Shown here: positions 37,035-50,248 of the stretch, piece after piece
Layout of the letters: every line of letters starts with the position of its first letter
How positions within the stretch are numbered: the first letter of the stretch is position 1
Source of the DNA: Gordionus sp. m RMFG-2023
Lineage: Eukaryota > Nematomorpha > Gordioida > Chordodea > Parachordodidae
DNA: 64,000 bases
Direction of reading: 5' to 3'
NCBI RefSeq assembly: GCF_954871325.1
Contig: NC_088777.1
Location: 28,373,366-28,437,365, forward strand
Notes under the pieces: generated by a model
Databases searched by the model: none
What the model was told of the DNA's origin: nothing
Seen by the model: the letters and a program-made list of their open reading frames with translations, nothing else
Made by a program: the position numbers and the translations under genes

Positions 37035-37935
37035 AGTCGATAATAATTTTATTAAAATTATGAATAATATCTTTACATTTTTTTTAATTTGAAGCTGCTT
37101 GATTTATTGAACGATATTGTCTATCGCTATCTAAAATTAAATCCTTTATAATTTTTTAATGAGTTCAAAATATTTTGTAAATTTGGGGAAAGGTAATTCC
37201 ATATTAGTGTAATTTTATTGTGGCATTTAATATTTTAAATAAATGATCTCATAAATTAGATTTATAAAGCATTTTCTGAAATATAAATTAAAGATTATAA
37301 TATAAAATTAATTATAATTATAAATAAATTTTAGTATTTTATTATAGTATATAAATTCTTCATATATCTCCGCTTTTCTTTCTTGATCTTCACGACCTCC
37401 CTCTTCCTTTTTACCTTTATCCCCATCTTTTGTATGCCCCTCCACATAGGGTAAAAATAATTAAGGTCCTAGTCGCGCCAATCGCTAGATTGGACTAGGC
37501 CGTATTGGGAGGTTGTAGGAGTCTGGTGGGGGGTTTGCATCTAACTTATTTTCTATCATGTAGACCTTGTGACTATGTGGAAGATTCCTCTGTGAGTTTG
37601 TATAACTTTTTGTTGGATACATTATCAATCTTTTGCGTGTTCATATAATTCTCAGGCAAATAGTTTGAATATGTCCAAAATCGAAAAATATTTTTTGTAA
37701 GAATCATAAGATATAAACTGTATACATGCCATTGCGTAAATGCAGTTTTAAGTTTGTGGGGGATAATTTTTTATTTTCATTCATAGATAAAAAGAAGTCC
37801 AGGCCATCCCTTTCCTTTTTTTAAATATCATTTTCTGTTAACTAATATAGGAACCTACGTTTAAAACGCTTTCACATATTTCAACGCAATGTCATTATTA
37901 AAAATTATTTGAAGCGAATCGACAGTAGTGTATCT

Positions 37936-38442
37936 TAGAGGTCTGCATTGGGAGGGTTTTTAGTTCACCCGCCCACCCAATGTTTTATTATAAAAAGTTT
38001 TAACCCAAGTCAGTTATTATAAAATTTTATTATGACCATTCTTTCAATTTTTTAAGCATCTAATAAAAAAAATAAATCACTTTCAGCATTGCACCTCAAA
38101 AAGTTTTAATAAAATATTCGATTTATATTATAGATAATTGTGAAATAAAAAGAATATTTTTTCTAATTTCAAATTTTGTATAAAATGGATTGATAGAGAT
38201 ATATAATCGGTTTTAGTAAAATCCTCACATCCCATATCAGTAATACATCAGCAAGTGGAATTTTTTATCATTTCTCCAATTTTAAGAAATATATTTCCTT
38301 AAGTTGTTTAATTTTTTTAATTTGCCCACCTACCCGCCCATAGTTTGAAATTTTTTAACCTATTCGCCTTCCCTTTTTTAATATTTTTTTAGCCTGCTCG
38401 TCCACTTAGATGGGTGCCGAAAACCCTCCCATTGCAGACCTA
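37936..38442. mobile_element. Nonautonomous hAT element (TAGAGGTCTGCATTGGGAGG ends)
   Basis: A 507-bp element with inverted ends TAGAGGTCTGCATTGGGAGG and CCTCCCATTGCAGACCTA, and inner GC-rich cacccgcccaccc and ccacctacccgccc blocks. TA starts and the degenerate 8-bp flanks (gtgtatct and ctgtgtct) suit hAT. No coding capacity. It ends about 235 bp before NPL4 exon 38676. Confidence 0.85.
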
Positions 38443-38675
38443 CTGTGTCTTATTAATTGCATTTAAATTTATATTTAATTAATGTGATAAATTAAAAAAT
38501 TAAATGAAATTTTTATTAAAAGCAAAAAGATTACTTTTTGATATATAAAACAAAAGTGAAATTCCTAGGTTTTTTTGGTTGCCGAGCTTTAATTATGTCT
38601 ATTTAAAATCAACAATAAATTTAGAAGATTTAGATTAAAAATATTTTTTACACAATTTTGATTTTGGTCTATCAG

Positions 38676-38830
38676 AAAATCTAACGATAATATTTATTCG
38701 AATATACCGCCGCCACTTTCTATACAAGCTATCGTCTGCGCCCTTTATGAACCTCCGCAAGAGAGTGCCAGAGATCACATCGAGTTCATTCACGATAGCG
38801 AAAACATGGTTGACGATTCCTTTAATAACG
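38676..38830 (+). CDS. NPLOC4: NPL4 exon: MPN-like domain, AIYEPPQ segment
   Basis: The acceptor is tctatcag. One base completes the split codon and 51 codons follow, with one base left over before the GTAGAA donor. The segment PPLSIQAIVCALYEPPQES matches the family block IPLGIRAEVAAIYEPPQ, and SENMVDDSFNN leads into the next exon. An upstream start is excluded because an in-frame TGA precedes the acceptor. The first eight or so residues (KSNDNIYS) are not conserved and may be a lineage-specific loop. The GC-richer codon use (ccg, gcc, atc) stands out against AT-rich intron DNA on both sides. Confidence 0.87.
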
Positions 38831-39072
38831 GTAGAAGTAACCTTGTTTTTGTAAATTTAAAATTTTCAATCGGTATTTTTCATTGATTTGCATTAAAAAC
38901 TGAATTCTACAAGACGGCTTATAAATAATGAAATTAAAAAATATTACATTATAAACAAAATATCAGAATAATAGGAAAAATGTAGTCTTTTTTATTAATG
39001 ATAAAAAATGATAATCCTGTACATAGGCCGAACATTTAATATTATGCAATATAAATGAATTGTATTGCAGAT

Positions 39073-39830
39073 ATAAAAGCACAAATTTTTATAGATGTAG
39101 AGCCATTTAAAAACACAATATAGTTTATACTAATCGACTCTTTTACAAAATTGGCGGAGTTAATATAGAGGAAAACCACCCCTTCAGAAAGACCTTCGAT
39201 ACATTAGGGAAATTATCTTCTAAATGGGGGTATCTTGAATTGTTAGCATCAGATAACTCGCCGTAGTTTACGAGCATCCTTTGTAAAAAATATTGCATGT
39301 AGCATAAAAATAAACCGCATCTTAACACCTCCTTATCATCCCTGTTCAAATGGATGAGCCGAGAAATTTGTGAAAACAATAAAAACAAGCTATAGAGGAA
39401 AATGGTATAACCTCGTGAAAGCTTTATGATATTCCAATTCTTATTAGCATACAGGAACATAATTCATCCAAATACTGGGAAAACACCAGCTTACATGATA
39501 TATGGAATGAAAGTACGTACTCGGTTTAAAACATTAATGCCTTACAGCTCAATCGTAGCGGAGGATGATATGGAAACAGATTCACATCAGAAGATCGATC
39601 AGATCGTTTTTAAAGGACACGTGGTTTGTGTTAAATGTATAATGATATATATACAATATCGCACAGCCCAGGGATTATTGGAAAAAGTAGATCAGATTAG
39701 TGCGATAGTAGAGGGTGAAGAGATGATATACATCAATTTTAATAATGTATCATTTCTCAGTAGCATATTATTTCTTTATTATTTCATTTCGAAGAATAAT
39801 GTTAATATTTATTTTATGAATTATAATTAA
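39073..39830 (+). mobile_element. Ty3/Gypsy integrase remnant
   Basis: On the + strand, scattered frames match the integrase core (DSFTK, LRKTFDTLGKLSSKWGYLEL-like) followed by LLAYRNIIHPNTGKTPAYMI and KVRTRFKTLMP, the typical post-core segment. It belongs to a different lineage from the other Gypsy copies here, is truncated on both sides, and is old. Confidence 0.75.
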
Positions 39831-41561
39831 CATAGAAAAGTTTTTATATTTTTTTTCAGAAAATCAATATTTTTCGTGTAGTTTTAAATTCAGCAAACAA
39901 GATATTATAGAAATTAAGACATCTTGAATTATGAGGTTCATTAAAAAACAATTGGTGTAATTTGTTATATCAATATTGAATTTTTATAATGTTTAATTTT
40001 AAATAAATATTTCAAAAAGGAAACTTTGTTAGTGTTAAATGTAATATAAAAGGTGAACTAAAATTTAAATTAAGTAAATAAAGGTTCCTCATAGAAATAA
40101 ATAAATATCAGTGAATATTACAATCAAATAATTAAAAGAAATATTAATTTTAGACCTCTACCGTTAAAAAAATTATATTAGAAAAAATAAAGATCAAATT
40201 TAATAAATACTCTATCTATTCTTGTATACCTTAAAGACAGTTTGAGTTAACAAATAAATTTTTTGCATGTCTTAAGCAATATAAAAACCTTAATTTTGAC
40301 AATTTTTTTTAAAAAAAATTCAACATTGTCTTCTTTTGCATGGATGCATTTCATCATTTTATTTCGGGTTTGACTTTATTTTTTTAAAATATTCTGAAAG
40401 CTAATAATATGTGATGTCTAACGCCTTTGTAGTCTTCTGTGATCTTTATTCCATATATGAGATATATATATACAATCAAAAAAGTCAATATCTAAATTAT
40501 TTTAAAAATGAAGGGACATATCTCCGCTCACAGGCTAGATCAAAATCGGAGATTATAGTAAATTAATACTCATCAAGGGTATACTGCGAATATTTTTCAT
40601 GCCAGGCCTGGTTTATATATGCAGAACTCTTGCCATAAACCTTTTTCGTTTAGATTCTAAACTCTGATTAAATATATGATAAAAACAAATAAACAAGCTG
40701 ATAACAATAGCGAGTGTTGTTAAAAAGCCCGATTTGGGTCGATTTTTCAAAACGACCCGATTAATAAGTGGTAGATATTCTAAATTTTAGATAATTTTTT
40801 ATTATTTTTAAAATTATCAAAATTTTCAAATCATATCTTTATTAAATCAACAATTTTAGTGTTTTATTATAACAATTTCGTTCTTTATATACATTTTCAA
40901 AAATAAGTTTCATTCAAGCAAATAGTTATAAAATATAAGCCAGTTCCCTACATTCGCTCTTTTACTGTGTTTTACAGAGAATACGAGTTAGCGTGGAGCG
41001 AACAATGCTCAATTAATAAATTTCACTAAAAGCATTTAGATTTTGGGTATAGGTGGAAAATTTAGCTAAAGATTGGCTAAAGAGGAGGCTATTTTTGCCA
41101 AAATCGAAAAAAATCACATAAAACGAGTTTTATAAATCTTATAGTAGTGGATAATAGGGCAAGGGTTGAAAATTTTTTATATAAATATGACTCAGGCAAC
41201 ATTATATACATATTTAACTAAAAAACTAAATTTAGATTATTAAATTTATAATTAGAGTATTATTTCTTTCTTTTATATCCAACTATAAGCTTGGGTATAT
41301 TTATTAATTAAGCAGTGTCTCTAAACTAATTTAAACGTTTAATTTTACCCCAAGGCGCTATGCTAACAAGTCTCATTCTTTATGAAACAGTTAGAGAGCA
41401 AGCGAGAAAAGCTAACCGTATTTTTTAAAAATATAATAATATTTTTTGATCCAAGAAATAGGTAATAAATTATGTAAAAATTGTCATAATTTTGAAAAAA
41501 AACATCTTCATATTATGATTCGGCCCTAGAGAAATTCATATTTTCTGGTTTTTATGAAATA
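39831..41561. other. Intron; one solo MITE end
   Basis: AT-rich DNA with no gene. At 40714-40766 lies a bare terminus (gttaaaaagcccgatttggg, cgacccgatta), the same subtype as the MITE fragment at 36836. Confidence 0.55.
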
Positions 41562-42397
41562 TGATCGGGTAATTCCATACCAAATCGGATAACTCTTCGA
41601 CCCGACCTTTTTAATTTCTATAAAATTTTGCATACTTAGAGAATATCATTAGAAAGCATCGAATCCAAAATTTTAGCCTCCTAGTACTCATAGTTCCTGA
41701 GGTATCAATGGTCAAAAGTGCCAAAATTGACTTTTTTCGAAAGATACGATTTTTAAAAATGATAAATTAAAAAATATAAGTTATATGTCATTTTATAACT
41801 CTATTTGCCTTCTATTAAATATTAAGGATTTTTTTAAAATAATATTGTTGCAGTTTTATTTACATTATAAATTTTAAACATGAAAACTCCAGGTGTTTCG
41901 CTTTCCAAATATTTTTGAATTTAATATTTTCATATTCTCTAACCTTATATCTATTCATAAAAAATTTAAACTTAGGACAGCCATGGGTTTTTTAGCTATT
42001 GCGATTTAAAAAATAAATATTTTTTCAAAAATAGATGGCGTTCCTTTATAAAATTACGTATTTTGCTAAGATTATTATTTTCTATAACTTTTTCCCATTT
42101 TTAAACATAAATAATAAAATTTTCCAGCATTAATATCATGAAAAAATATTATTTAGATCGTTTGATAAGCTTACTATTTATTATTACTATATTGATGACT
42201 TATAAAAATAAGTTGTTTTTATAATAGATGTTTAAATTTCGTAACAATATAGTTACGTTACGATATATCCTACAAGAAAATATAATAATTAATTGTTGAA
42301 AGATAAAAGCAAGTCTCCATGCATCTGCCCTGATATTAATTAATTTTTATTTTACAAATATTTCGATATTAGTTTTTTTCTCTTAAAATTATTTATA

Positions 42398-43725
42398 ATG
42401 TATAAATATAAATGCGCAAATCCTTTTAAAGAATCTAAATACTTTAATTATAAAAAGAACGCGCGTAAAGGCATGACGTGGATGACACAATTTCCAAACA
42501 TTGAGGCGGAACACTATATTTCTAATAAATGTCGTAAACGTTTATCACAAAAAAATATTGAAAATATTAATTCTGATAGCGAATATGTAAATAATATTAC
42601 CACAGCATCCACATCAATAGATACAATCAATATAACTTTAAACGAAATTGGAATATCTCCTATTAAGAAAAAATTATCCAAATAAAAAGCTAGTGAAAAT
42701 ATCAAAAGATACTTTCAGATATAATAGTTTCCAGAATCGGATACAAAAGACAATAATGATATACTCAATAATATGAAATTACAATATCCTAACAATTGCT
42801 GATCATTCTGCCTCCTAATTGGAGCGCAAATATAATAAAAACGGAATTCAACACTAGATATCATATGGTATATAATTCCAAAATCATTTTAGAAGGGGAT
42901 TCATTCAACTCCAAATCGAAAGCCTGCAAAATATCTCAATCAAAAAATAGTTGAAATTGTTAAAAAAATTTTTTTGCAGTGATGAAGTTAGTACGGTATT
43001 ACCAGGAAAAAAAAGATTGCATATCTATCATTGAAAGGGGGGAATAAGTGAACGCTCAAAAAGGTTAGTTCTTAATAATTTAAAATAAATATATAATCAT
43101 TTTAAGGAGAGTAATTCAATCATAACAATTGGATTTTCGAAATTTGCTAGCTTAAGACCAAAAAATTGTATATTAGCAGGGGCTAGCGGAACACATATAA
43201 GCATTTGTACCATACACCAAAAGATTAAACTTATGATTTTAAGCTGTGAATTAGCAACATTGACTAAAAATGGTGAGGATTATATAGCAACTTATAGAGA
43301 TGTATAGGTAGAATGATTTACAATCTCCCGTTACCCACCTGTTATTTTGGTGACTGCAACGAGTGTGGCTCGGCACTCTGAAAAGAACGCATCCCAAAAT
43401 TATTTATAAAATAGGATATCTTGTTACGTTTAAACAGGTTTCGGTAGATAGAACAACTCTGGAGACTACTCAATCTTTAGACTAATTTATTAATTATTTT
43501 TTCGATAAAATGAATATTCTCATACGCCATTCATTTATTTGTGAACAACATTCATCAATAACCTTAAAAATAGTTTAGAAAATAATTACTATCTAATCAT
43601 TTGTGACTTTTCAGAAAATTATTCCTTTATTGACCAAGACGAAGTTCAGGGTTATCATTGGACAATTTCGCAGTTACGTTGCATCCATTCTCAATTTATA
43701 TAAAATGGGAGATCAAATAAACAAC
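42398..43725 (+). pseudogene. Transposase, SDG-QYK family, 5' part (copy 2)
   Basis: It starts at ATG 42398 just inside the left arm. MYKYKCANPFKESKYF, ARKGMTWMTQFP and ISNKCRKRLSQ form a Cys-rich N-terminal module (C...C...C) like the KCCDPF...W...CRKQL start of the arthropod family. It continues TLNEIGISPIKKKLSK, then DEVSTVLPGKKRLHI (about 42980), NNLK...HFKE, TIGFSKFASLRPKNCILAGA and SGTHISICTIHQKIKLMI (43125-43240). After several stops and frame changes comes YSFIDQDEVQGYHW (43620-43665), which carries the NYxF..DEVQ.xHW block. It is interrupted at 43730 by the Gypsy insertion and resumes at 50249. Confidence 0.85.
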
Positions 43726-43730
43726 CTAAG

Positions 43731-43880
43731 TTTGAGATATATCGTTTTTATTAAAATATCAAAAAAAAAAAATTATAAAAAGTTAAAAGTAAAAAAATCA
43801 AAGTGTTTGAATATCAATTCTCGAGAAATAACTAATAATAAAATATATTCTATATATCATAATAATACAAAACTACAACA
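43731..43880 (-). repeat. 3' LTR of the Gypsy element
   Basis: 150 bp, starting tttgagatatatcg on the + strand and ending actacaaca. It matches the right LTR but lacks an internal stretch of about 35 bp present there. A purine-rich tract (on the minus strand, aagggtgggcg) lies just inside it, where a polypurine tract is expected. Confidence 0.9.
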
Positions 43881-46800
43881 CGCCCACCCTTCATAGGCCA
43901 CGTGTTCCTTTATCCCTAAATATAATTTCATATAATTTATAATATTCGCTTCATTTTCATAATCTCCAAATTCTCTTCATTTATTTGATATCATTCCTTC
44001 ATAATCCTCAAGCCTTTCATTTGTGTCATAGCTCTTGGTCAACATTACTCCCATATTTCAATCATTTTCTTATCTTCCAACACATCCGGGTTATATGTAA
44101 CATATATGATAAATATATTTTCAAAATATTATAATCAAAATTTATGAAATTTCTAAATATTACTTCTTTCCCAACATAATTACTCAATATTTTGGTCTCA
44201 AATGAAATTTGAATTTTCATTTACATTTGTGTTATAAAAAAAATGATTTTGTTAACATAATTATACTAAACTACATATTATAATAAATTTGTGATCTACG
44301 CTATTATTTTGTTAAAATTTAATATAATTATGTAAATATAATGTACAATTTAATAATAATATGTAAATATAATTTTGTGACATATATATAATATTTTGTT
44401 AACATTTGTAAATACAATTTTGTGACATATATACAATATTCTGTTAACATTTGTAAAATAAATTTTGTGACATATATACACTTATTTTGTTAACATAAAA
44501 TACACTTTAATATTTTCTTTTCTTTCACATTTGGTCCTTTAAACCAATTATGAACACTACTTTTTTTTTAAACAAAAATAAATATATATACACTCGTATT
44601 TATTTCTTTTCACACCACTGGAGATCGATTATCTTATTTAAGTTTTTTTTTATTTTCTATTATAACTGTTTTATCAAAGATTATAATAATAAATTTTTAT
44701 CTCACTTATGTTTTTTTTATCTTTTATTATAAAAATTTAATTATAATCAACTCTAAGAGTTAATTTCATTTTAAATTCACTGTTCCCACTGGAAAATTTT
44801 TCTTTTATTTAACTCATTTTCGCATATGTTAATTTAAAAAATATGAATTTAATTATATTTAAAAGTTTGTATTTTAAGTATTTTTTATATATCCACTCAT
44901 ATTTTTCTCGAAATTAATTTTAAATCACATATTTAAAAACATAATTCCGTTTAATGGAAAACATTATATAAATATCAATAATTAAGCATTTATTGAAACT
45001 ATATCTACTCATAAATAATTTAGAATTAATGGAAAACATTTAAGAAATTTTCATAATTACATATATGCACAATATATATAAATCACTAATTAAATTCCCA
45101 ATCAATTTAAACATAATTTTTCTCAATAATTAAGCATTTATTGGAACTATATTCACTAATATTCTCCCAATAATTAATTTATAATAACTATATCTAAATT
45201 AATAGAGTATTTTTTAAATATTACTGATTTATAACCAATATATACATTTATATGGTATTCAAAATAAATAAAAATTAACAATCAATATATTCACTATTGA
45301 TTCCTTACTTTCATATGGTCGTTATGACGTATCCCAATATTTCCGTCACAAAATTTAACCTTACTCATTTTTAATCCAAAATTTTCGAGTACAATACCTT
45401 TCTCCCATTTCTGATCTTTATTATTAAAAATACGACCCCATATTAATTTTCCCACCGGAAATTTTATAATGGCCTTTTCACAAGGTAATATTTTATTACT
45501 TCCATTTGGTGTTAAAAAATCCAAAAGAAATCTTGTTCTCCTATTCAAAAATAACTCTACAGGAGTAACTCTCTCCTTATTTTTTGAATTATTGTAAAAT
45601 AATTGCGCTAACCAAATATCACCTTTTTCTTGTTTAGCCTTTTTTATCCAATTTTTTACCATAGCTAATCTTTTCAGCCTGCCCATTCGAGCTAGGATGA
45701 TAAGGTGGAGTAAGTATGTGTTGTATTTTTAATTCATCACAGAATTGTTTAAAATTTTCACTTAAGGCTGGACCTCCATCAGACACTATTTTGTCCGGCA
45801 AACCAAATTTTGCAAATAATTCACTTAATTTATTATCAACAATTTTAGTTGTATAACCATGTACCTCTGTATATTCTATCCACTTTAAATATGAATCCAC
45901 CACTAAAAAATATGATCTTTTATCCAAATCAAAAAATCTATATGAATACGTTCCCACGGTTTCTTTGATCTAGGCCATGTTTGCCCTAACTCTTTGCGGG
46001 GCATATTTGCACATGTATTACATGGAACACATTTCCTTGTAATTTTTTCAATATCCTTACCCATACCAGGCCACCATACATATTCAAGAGCCCAAGATTT
46101 CATTTTATCTCGACCCTGATGTCTGGCATGTAATAAATTCACAATTTTAATGCGTAATTTCAAAGGAATTATAGCTCTATTTCCTCGCATTACACAATCA
46201 TCCACCACGGACAATTCTTTTTCAATTTTTTTTATAATTATTACCATTTGACTCAATTCTTTATCTTTTAGAGTATTCATTTTAAGAGTTTCCCAATCTG
46301 TGGGACCTCCTTTTAAGATATATGATAGAGTTCGCACCAATGCATCTTCTCTATCTATAATCATGTTATCAGTTATTTCAGGAGTAGCACAACCTGCCTT
46401 TAATCTCGACAATATATCTGGCAAATGATTTTCTCTTCCTCGCCTATATTTTATTTCCACATTAAAACTTCCCACAAGTAACAACCACCATTGTAACCAC
46501 GGGGACATCATTAATTCTTTGTTATCTTTCTTGAACAAATGAATTAATGGCTTGTGATCTGTATAAATCACAAATCTTTTCCCGATTAAATACTCGCGAC
46601 ATTTGGTCAACCCAAAAATAATCGCTAAAGTCTCCTGTTCTATAACAATATCTAGTTTCCACTTCATGAAATATTCGTGAAAAAAAAATAATTGGTCTCT
46701 CTAAACCATCAATGACATGTAATAATGCGCCTCCGACACCTTTATTTAATGCATCAACAGCAAGAATTATCTCCAAGTCATTGTTAAAACACACTAAAAT

Positions 46801-49800
46801 TGGTTCCTCACCAATTTTTCTCTTTAAATTTTCAAAATCAATTCTTTGTTCAATTTTCCACTCAAAATTAACACCTTTTTTAATAAGTCATATAATGGAG
46901 CTGCTATTTTTGCAAAATTATCCACAAATCTATGATAATAATTTATCATGCCCATAAAAGATTGTACTTCAGCTTTATTACTAGGCTGATTTATGTTTAA
47001 AATATTTTTTAAATTTTTATCAAGTGGTTTCACTTCAATTCCATTAATTTGATGACCCAAATATACTATTTCGGTGACACCAAGAATGCTTTTCTCTTTA
47101 CTAGCTTTTAAACCTTTATCTTGAATTCTCTTGAAAACCTCTTCAAGACGTTGATTATGTTGTTCTGGCCTCACTCCAGTTATCAACACATCATCCATAT
47201 AATAAAATACACCTTCCACCTGAAAAACTGATGCCATCGTTCTCTGAAAAATCGGTGCAGATACACTTAACCCAAAAGGTAATCTACAAAAAGCAAATAA
47301 TCCTTTAGGCGTTGTTATTGTCAACAATTTACGAATTTCTTCTTTCAAAGGCAATTGTAAATATGCTGATGAAAAATCAACTTTTGAAAAATATTTGGCT
47401 CCCTTTAAATTTGCCAAAATTTCTTCAATTCGAGGTAATGGATATTTCACTTCCACAACCCATTTGTTAAGTGTTACTCGAAAATCTGCACATAATCTAA
47501 GTTTTCCATTAGATTTTTTAACAAGTACTAATGGTGTATATTCCACAGGAATAATAATACCATCATTAACCCATTTATCTAATTCTTCGTTGATTTCCTT
47601 TTTCCACTCAAAAGGAACTCTACGACATGCTAAGAAAATAGGTGAAAATCCCTCTTTTAATTTTAAATCCACTTGATAATCATTTAGACATCCCAAAGTG
47701 TCTTCAAAAATTGTATCATATTTTTCAACTAAAATAGGTATAGCATTTTCAACTCTATTTAATTCATTAATTTCATTATTAATTTTTTTATCATTATCAA
47801 CTTCACTATGATCTGAATCTATTATTAATTTTGCAGGATATTCACAAATATTCTTATTAACGATAGATTCTTTCGCTTCACTCATTAATTTATTCATTTC
47901 CCTTTCTTTAAGCTTTTCCCTGACTTCATAAGCCATTATTTTTCTTTCGGCATTATCTCTAGCCAATTCGCTATCAATGATAAATAAATCCCAATAATTA
48001 TTTCTAGGTCCCAGTTTGATAATCCAATCCCAACCCATAATTGTTTCAACATTTTTTTTTACTATCCATAAATCCAAAATTATAGGAATATCATGGAAAA
48101 GAACATCCCACTGCCTTCTACCCAAAGCTTCGATTTCAGATCCATCAAATTGTTTTATACACATATTTATTTTTTTAATACTATATTTAGGCCAATATTT
48201 ATAAAAATTTTCACAAGACATGATTGAAATACTTGCCCCGGTATCGAATAACATATCAACCATTTGTCCACCAATTTTTAAATTAATATGAGGACATTAA
48301 CTTTGTTCCTTTACTCCCTCAGTTATTAAATTTTTATGCATTATAATCGGCTGAATATTATTTATTTTAATCACATTTTCGCTATAATTAATATTCATAC
48401 CTAAATTCACCTCAGAATTTAAAAGTCTCTGAATTTCATTTATGTTTTTATTAAAAATCTCCCATGTATATTTCTCACTTGTTTGATTACAATAATCCTT
48501 TTTATTCAAATTATTGTTTAATTTAAAATTTTTTATTTCATCAAAATGACAATAAAAATTTCCTACATTACAACTCTTTTTATTCGAGTTAAATTTCAAT
48601 GTATAATAATCATTCTCATAATGATTATCTATTTTACTATATATATATCCACAAAATTTTTAATAAAACTATATATATCACAAAATTTAATATTCTCTAA
48701 ATATAATTTATTTATTTTTATATGATTCTCTTTCAAATCAAATAGTCACTGCCCACTCACACTTTGAATACAATGTATTGCAATATGTCCCAATTCCTCA
48801 CATCTGAAACACATTCGATCATTATTTGTATTATATAATTCTTTTTTATCCACATTTATAATACTAGGATTTTGTATATTTCGAACCACTGGATCTATCA
48901 CTACCGATGTTCGTTGAGGAAATCCACTTTTAAAATTGGCTTCTTGAGGAAATCTACTTTTGAAATTGGCTTCTTTCACCATGCAATTTCGCTTTATATG
49001 TCCCACAAAACCACATCTATGACACACTATGTCATTTTTTTCACTTGATTTTGCAGTAACATTCACATTGGGTTTTCTATCTCTTGAATAGCAATTTTTA
49101 CCAACATGTCCTTTTCTTCCACAAAGTTCACAACTTTCAATCATATTATTATTTTTAATCCTTAAGTTAGAAACTTCACTGGACAAATTTTTCATACTTT
49201 CTCTCATTTCTCTAATTTCACATAAAATTAGAGATTCCTCGGTACTTTGTCTCAAAGTATTATTTTTATTATTATTTTTCAAAATTTCTACTGGTTTCTC
49301 GATTAAAACCTCAGATATTTGCTTTTTAAATTCTATCACAATTGAATTTAATTTTTTATTTATATCCTCCGATATGTCAATATTTTGAGGAAAATTAAAT
49401 ACTTCACCCGTATATATTATTTTCCCTGATTGTTCTTCCGGTATAACAATTTTTTTACCATTTAAATTTTTTAATTCTAATAATATTAAATGTAAATTAT
49501 TTTTGATATCCTCAGAAATATCTAAAGATTTATTACTATTTAGTTCACCTAATTTAATTATTTTATTATTCACTGATCTTCTCTGAATTTTATTAATTAA
49601 TTGTCTGAAACCAATTAATAATATATACAATATAGAAAAAATGAAAGCTGTAACCGCACTATTGGTCACATCCAATTCATTAAATTTCTTATCAAAAATT
49701 TTATTAAAATTATTCTTAAAAATCAAAATTTTATTAAAATCAGGCTTCCTATGTACAGTAATAAAAGGATAAACCATGATTTCATAAATTTATATCAAAA

Positions 49801-50050
49801 ATAAAATTTTTAAAATCCTAAAAAATTAATTTATTAAAAAAAAACTTTCCAATTTGCGTTGTGTTTAATTTATAATTCAATAAAAACAAAATTTTTTACC
49901 ATATCCAGAATTACTATTATTTTGAGGAACCCGCTAGAAATTGTTCTTCCTTTATCATATCTAAAATTCTTTTCACAAAATATTCACTATTTTTTTTTTA
50001 ATTTTCTTATTTTTCCCTAATTAGTGTTTCGATTCTGGTCATGGCACCAA

Positions 50051-50243
50051 TTTGAGAGATATCGTTTTTATTAAAATTTCAATATAAAAATTATTATAAA
50101 AAGTCAAAAGTTAAAAGTAAAAAAATCAAAGTGTTTGAATATCAATTCTCGAGAAATAACTAATAATAAAATATATTCTTTTTGATTGACATTTTATAAT
50201 ATATATGTATAAATATATATCATAATAATACAAAACTACAACA
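50051..50243 (-). repeat. 5' LTR of the Gypsy element
   Basis: 193 bp, starting tttgagagatatcg and ending actacaaca on the + strand. It is bordered on the inside by the primer-binding site and on the outside by ctaag. The difference in length from the other LTR is mostly one inserted AT-rich stretch. Confidence 0.9.
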
Positions 50244-50248
50244 CTAAG

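Larger units (their letters stand above)
43731..50243 (-). mobile_element. Ty3/Gypsy LTR retrotransposon, near complete
   Basis: LTRs at 43731-43880 and 50051-50243 are nearly alike apart from an extra stretch in the right one. The 5-bp duplication ctaag flanks the element (43726-43730, 50244-50248). On the minus strand the 5' LTR is followed by a primer-binding site (about 50027-50048, TGGTGCCATGACCAGAATCG) resembling the 3' end of a tRNA-His. Gag (49777-48746) has three CCHC knuckles. Pol follows: protease with DTGAS, reverse transcriptase with KVDFSSAYLQLPL and YYMDDVLITG (48263-46824), RNase H, integrase with HARHQG...CVPC and the catalytic core (46794-45294). An AT-rich region, 43881-45290, precedes the 3' LTR. 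It is broken in a few places yet has long open parts and similar LTRs, so it is the youngest retroelement here. Confidence 0.94.

Noticed and set aside
44340-44500. Short tandem repeat as a separate feature
   Set aside because: An AT-rich unit of about 50 bp (tttgtgacatatata, ttttgttaacat) lying inside the noncoding part of the Gypsy element; treated as part of it.
46712-48204. Plus-strand frames at 46712, 47395 and 48016
   Set aside because: They are antisense to the open pol region of the Gypsy element and have no features of their own.
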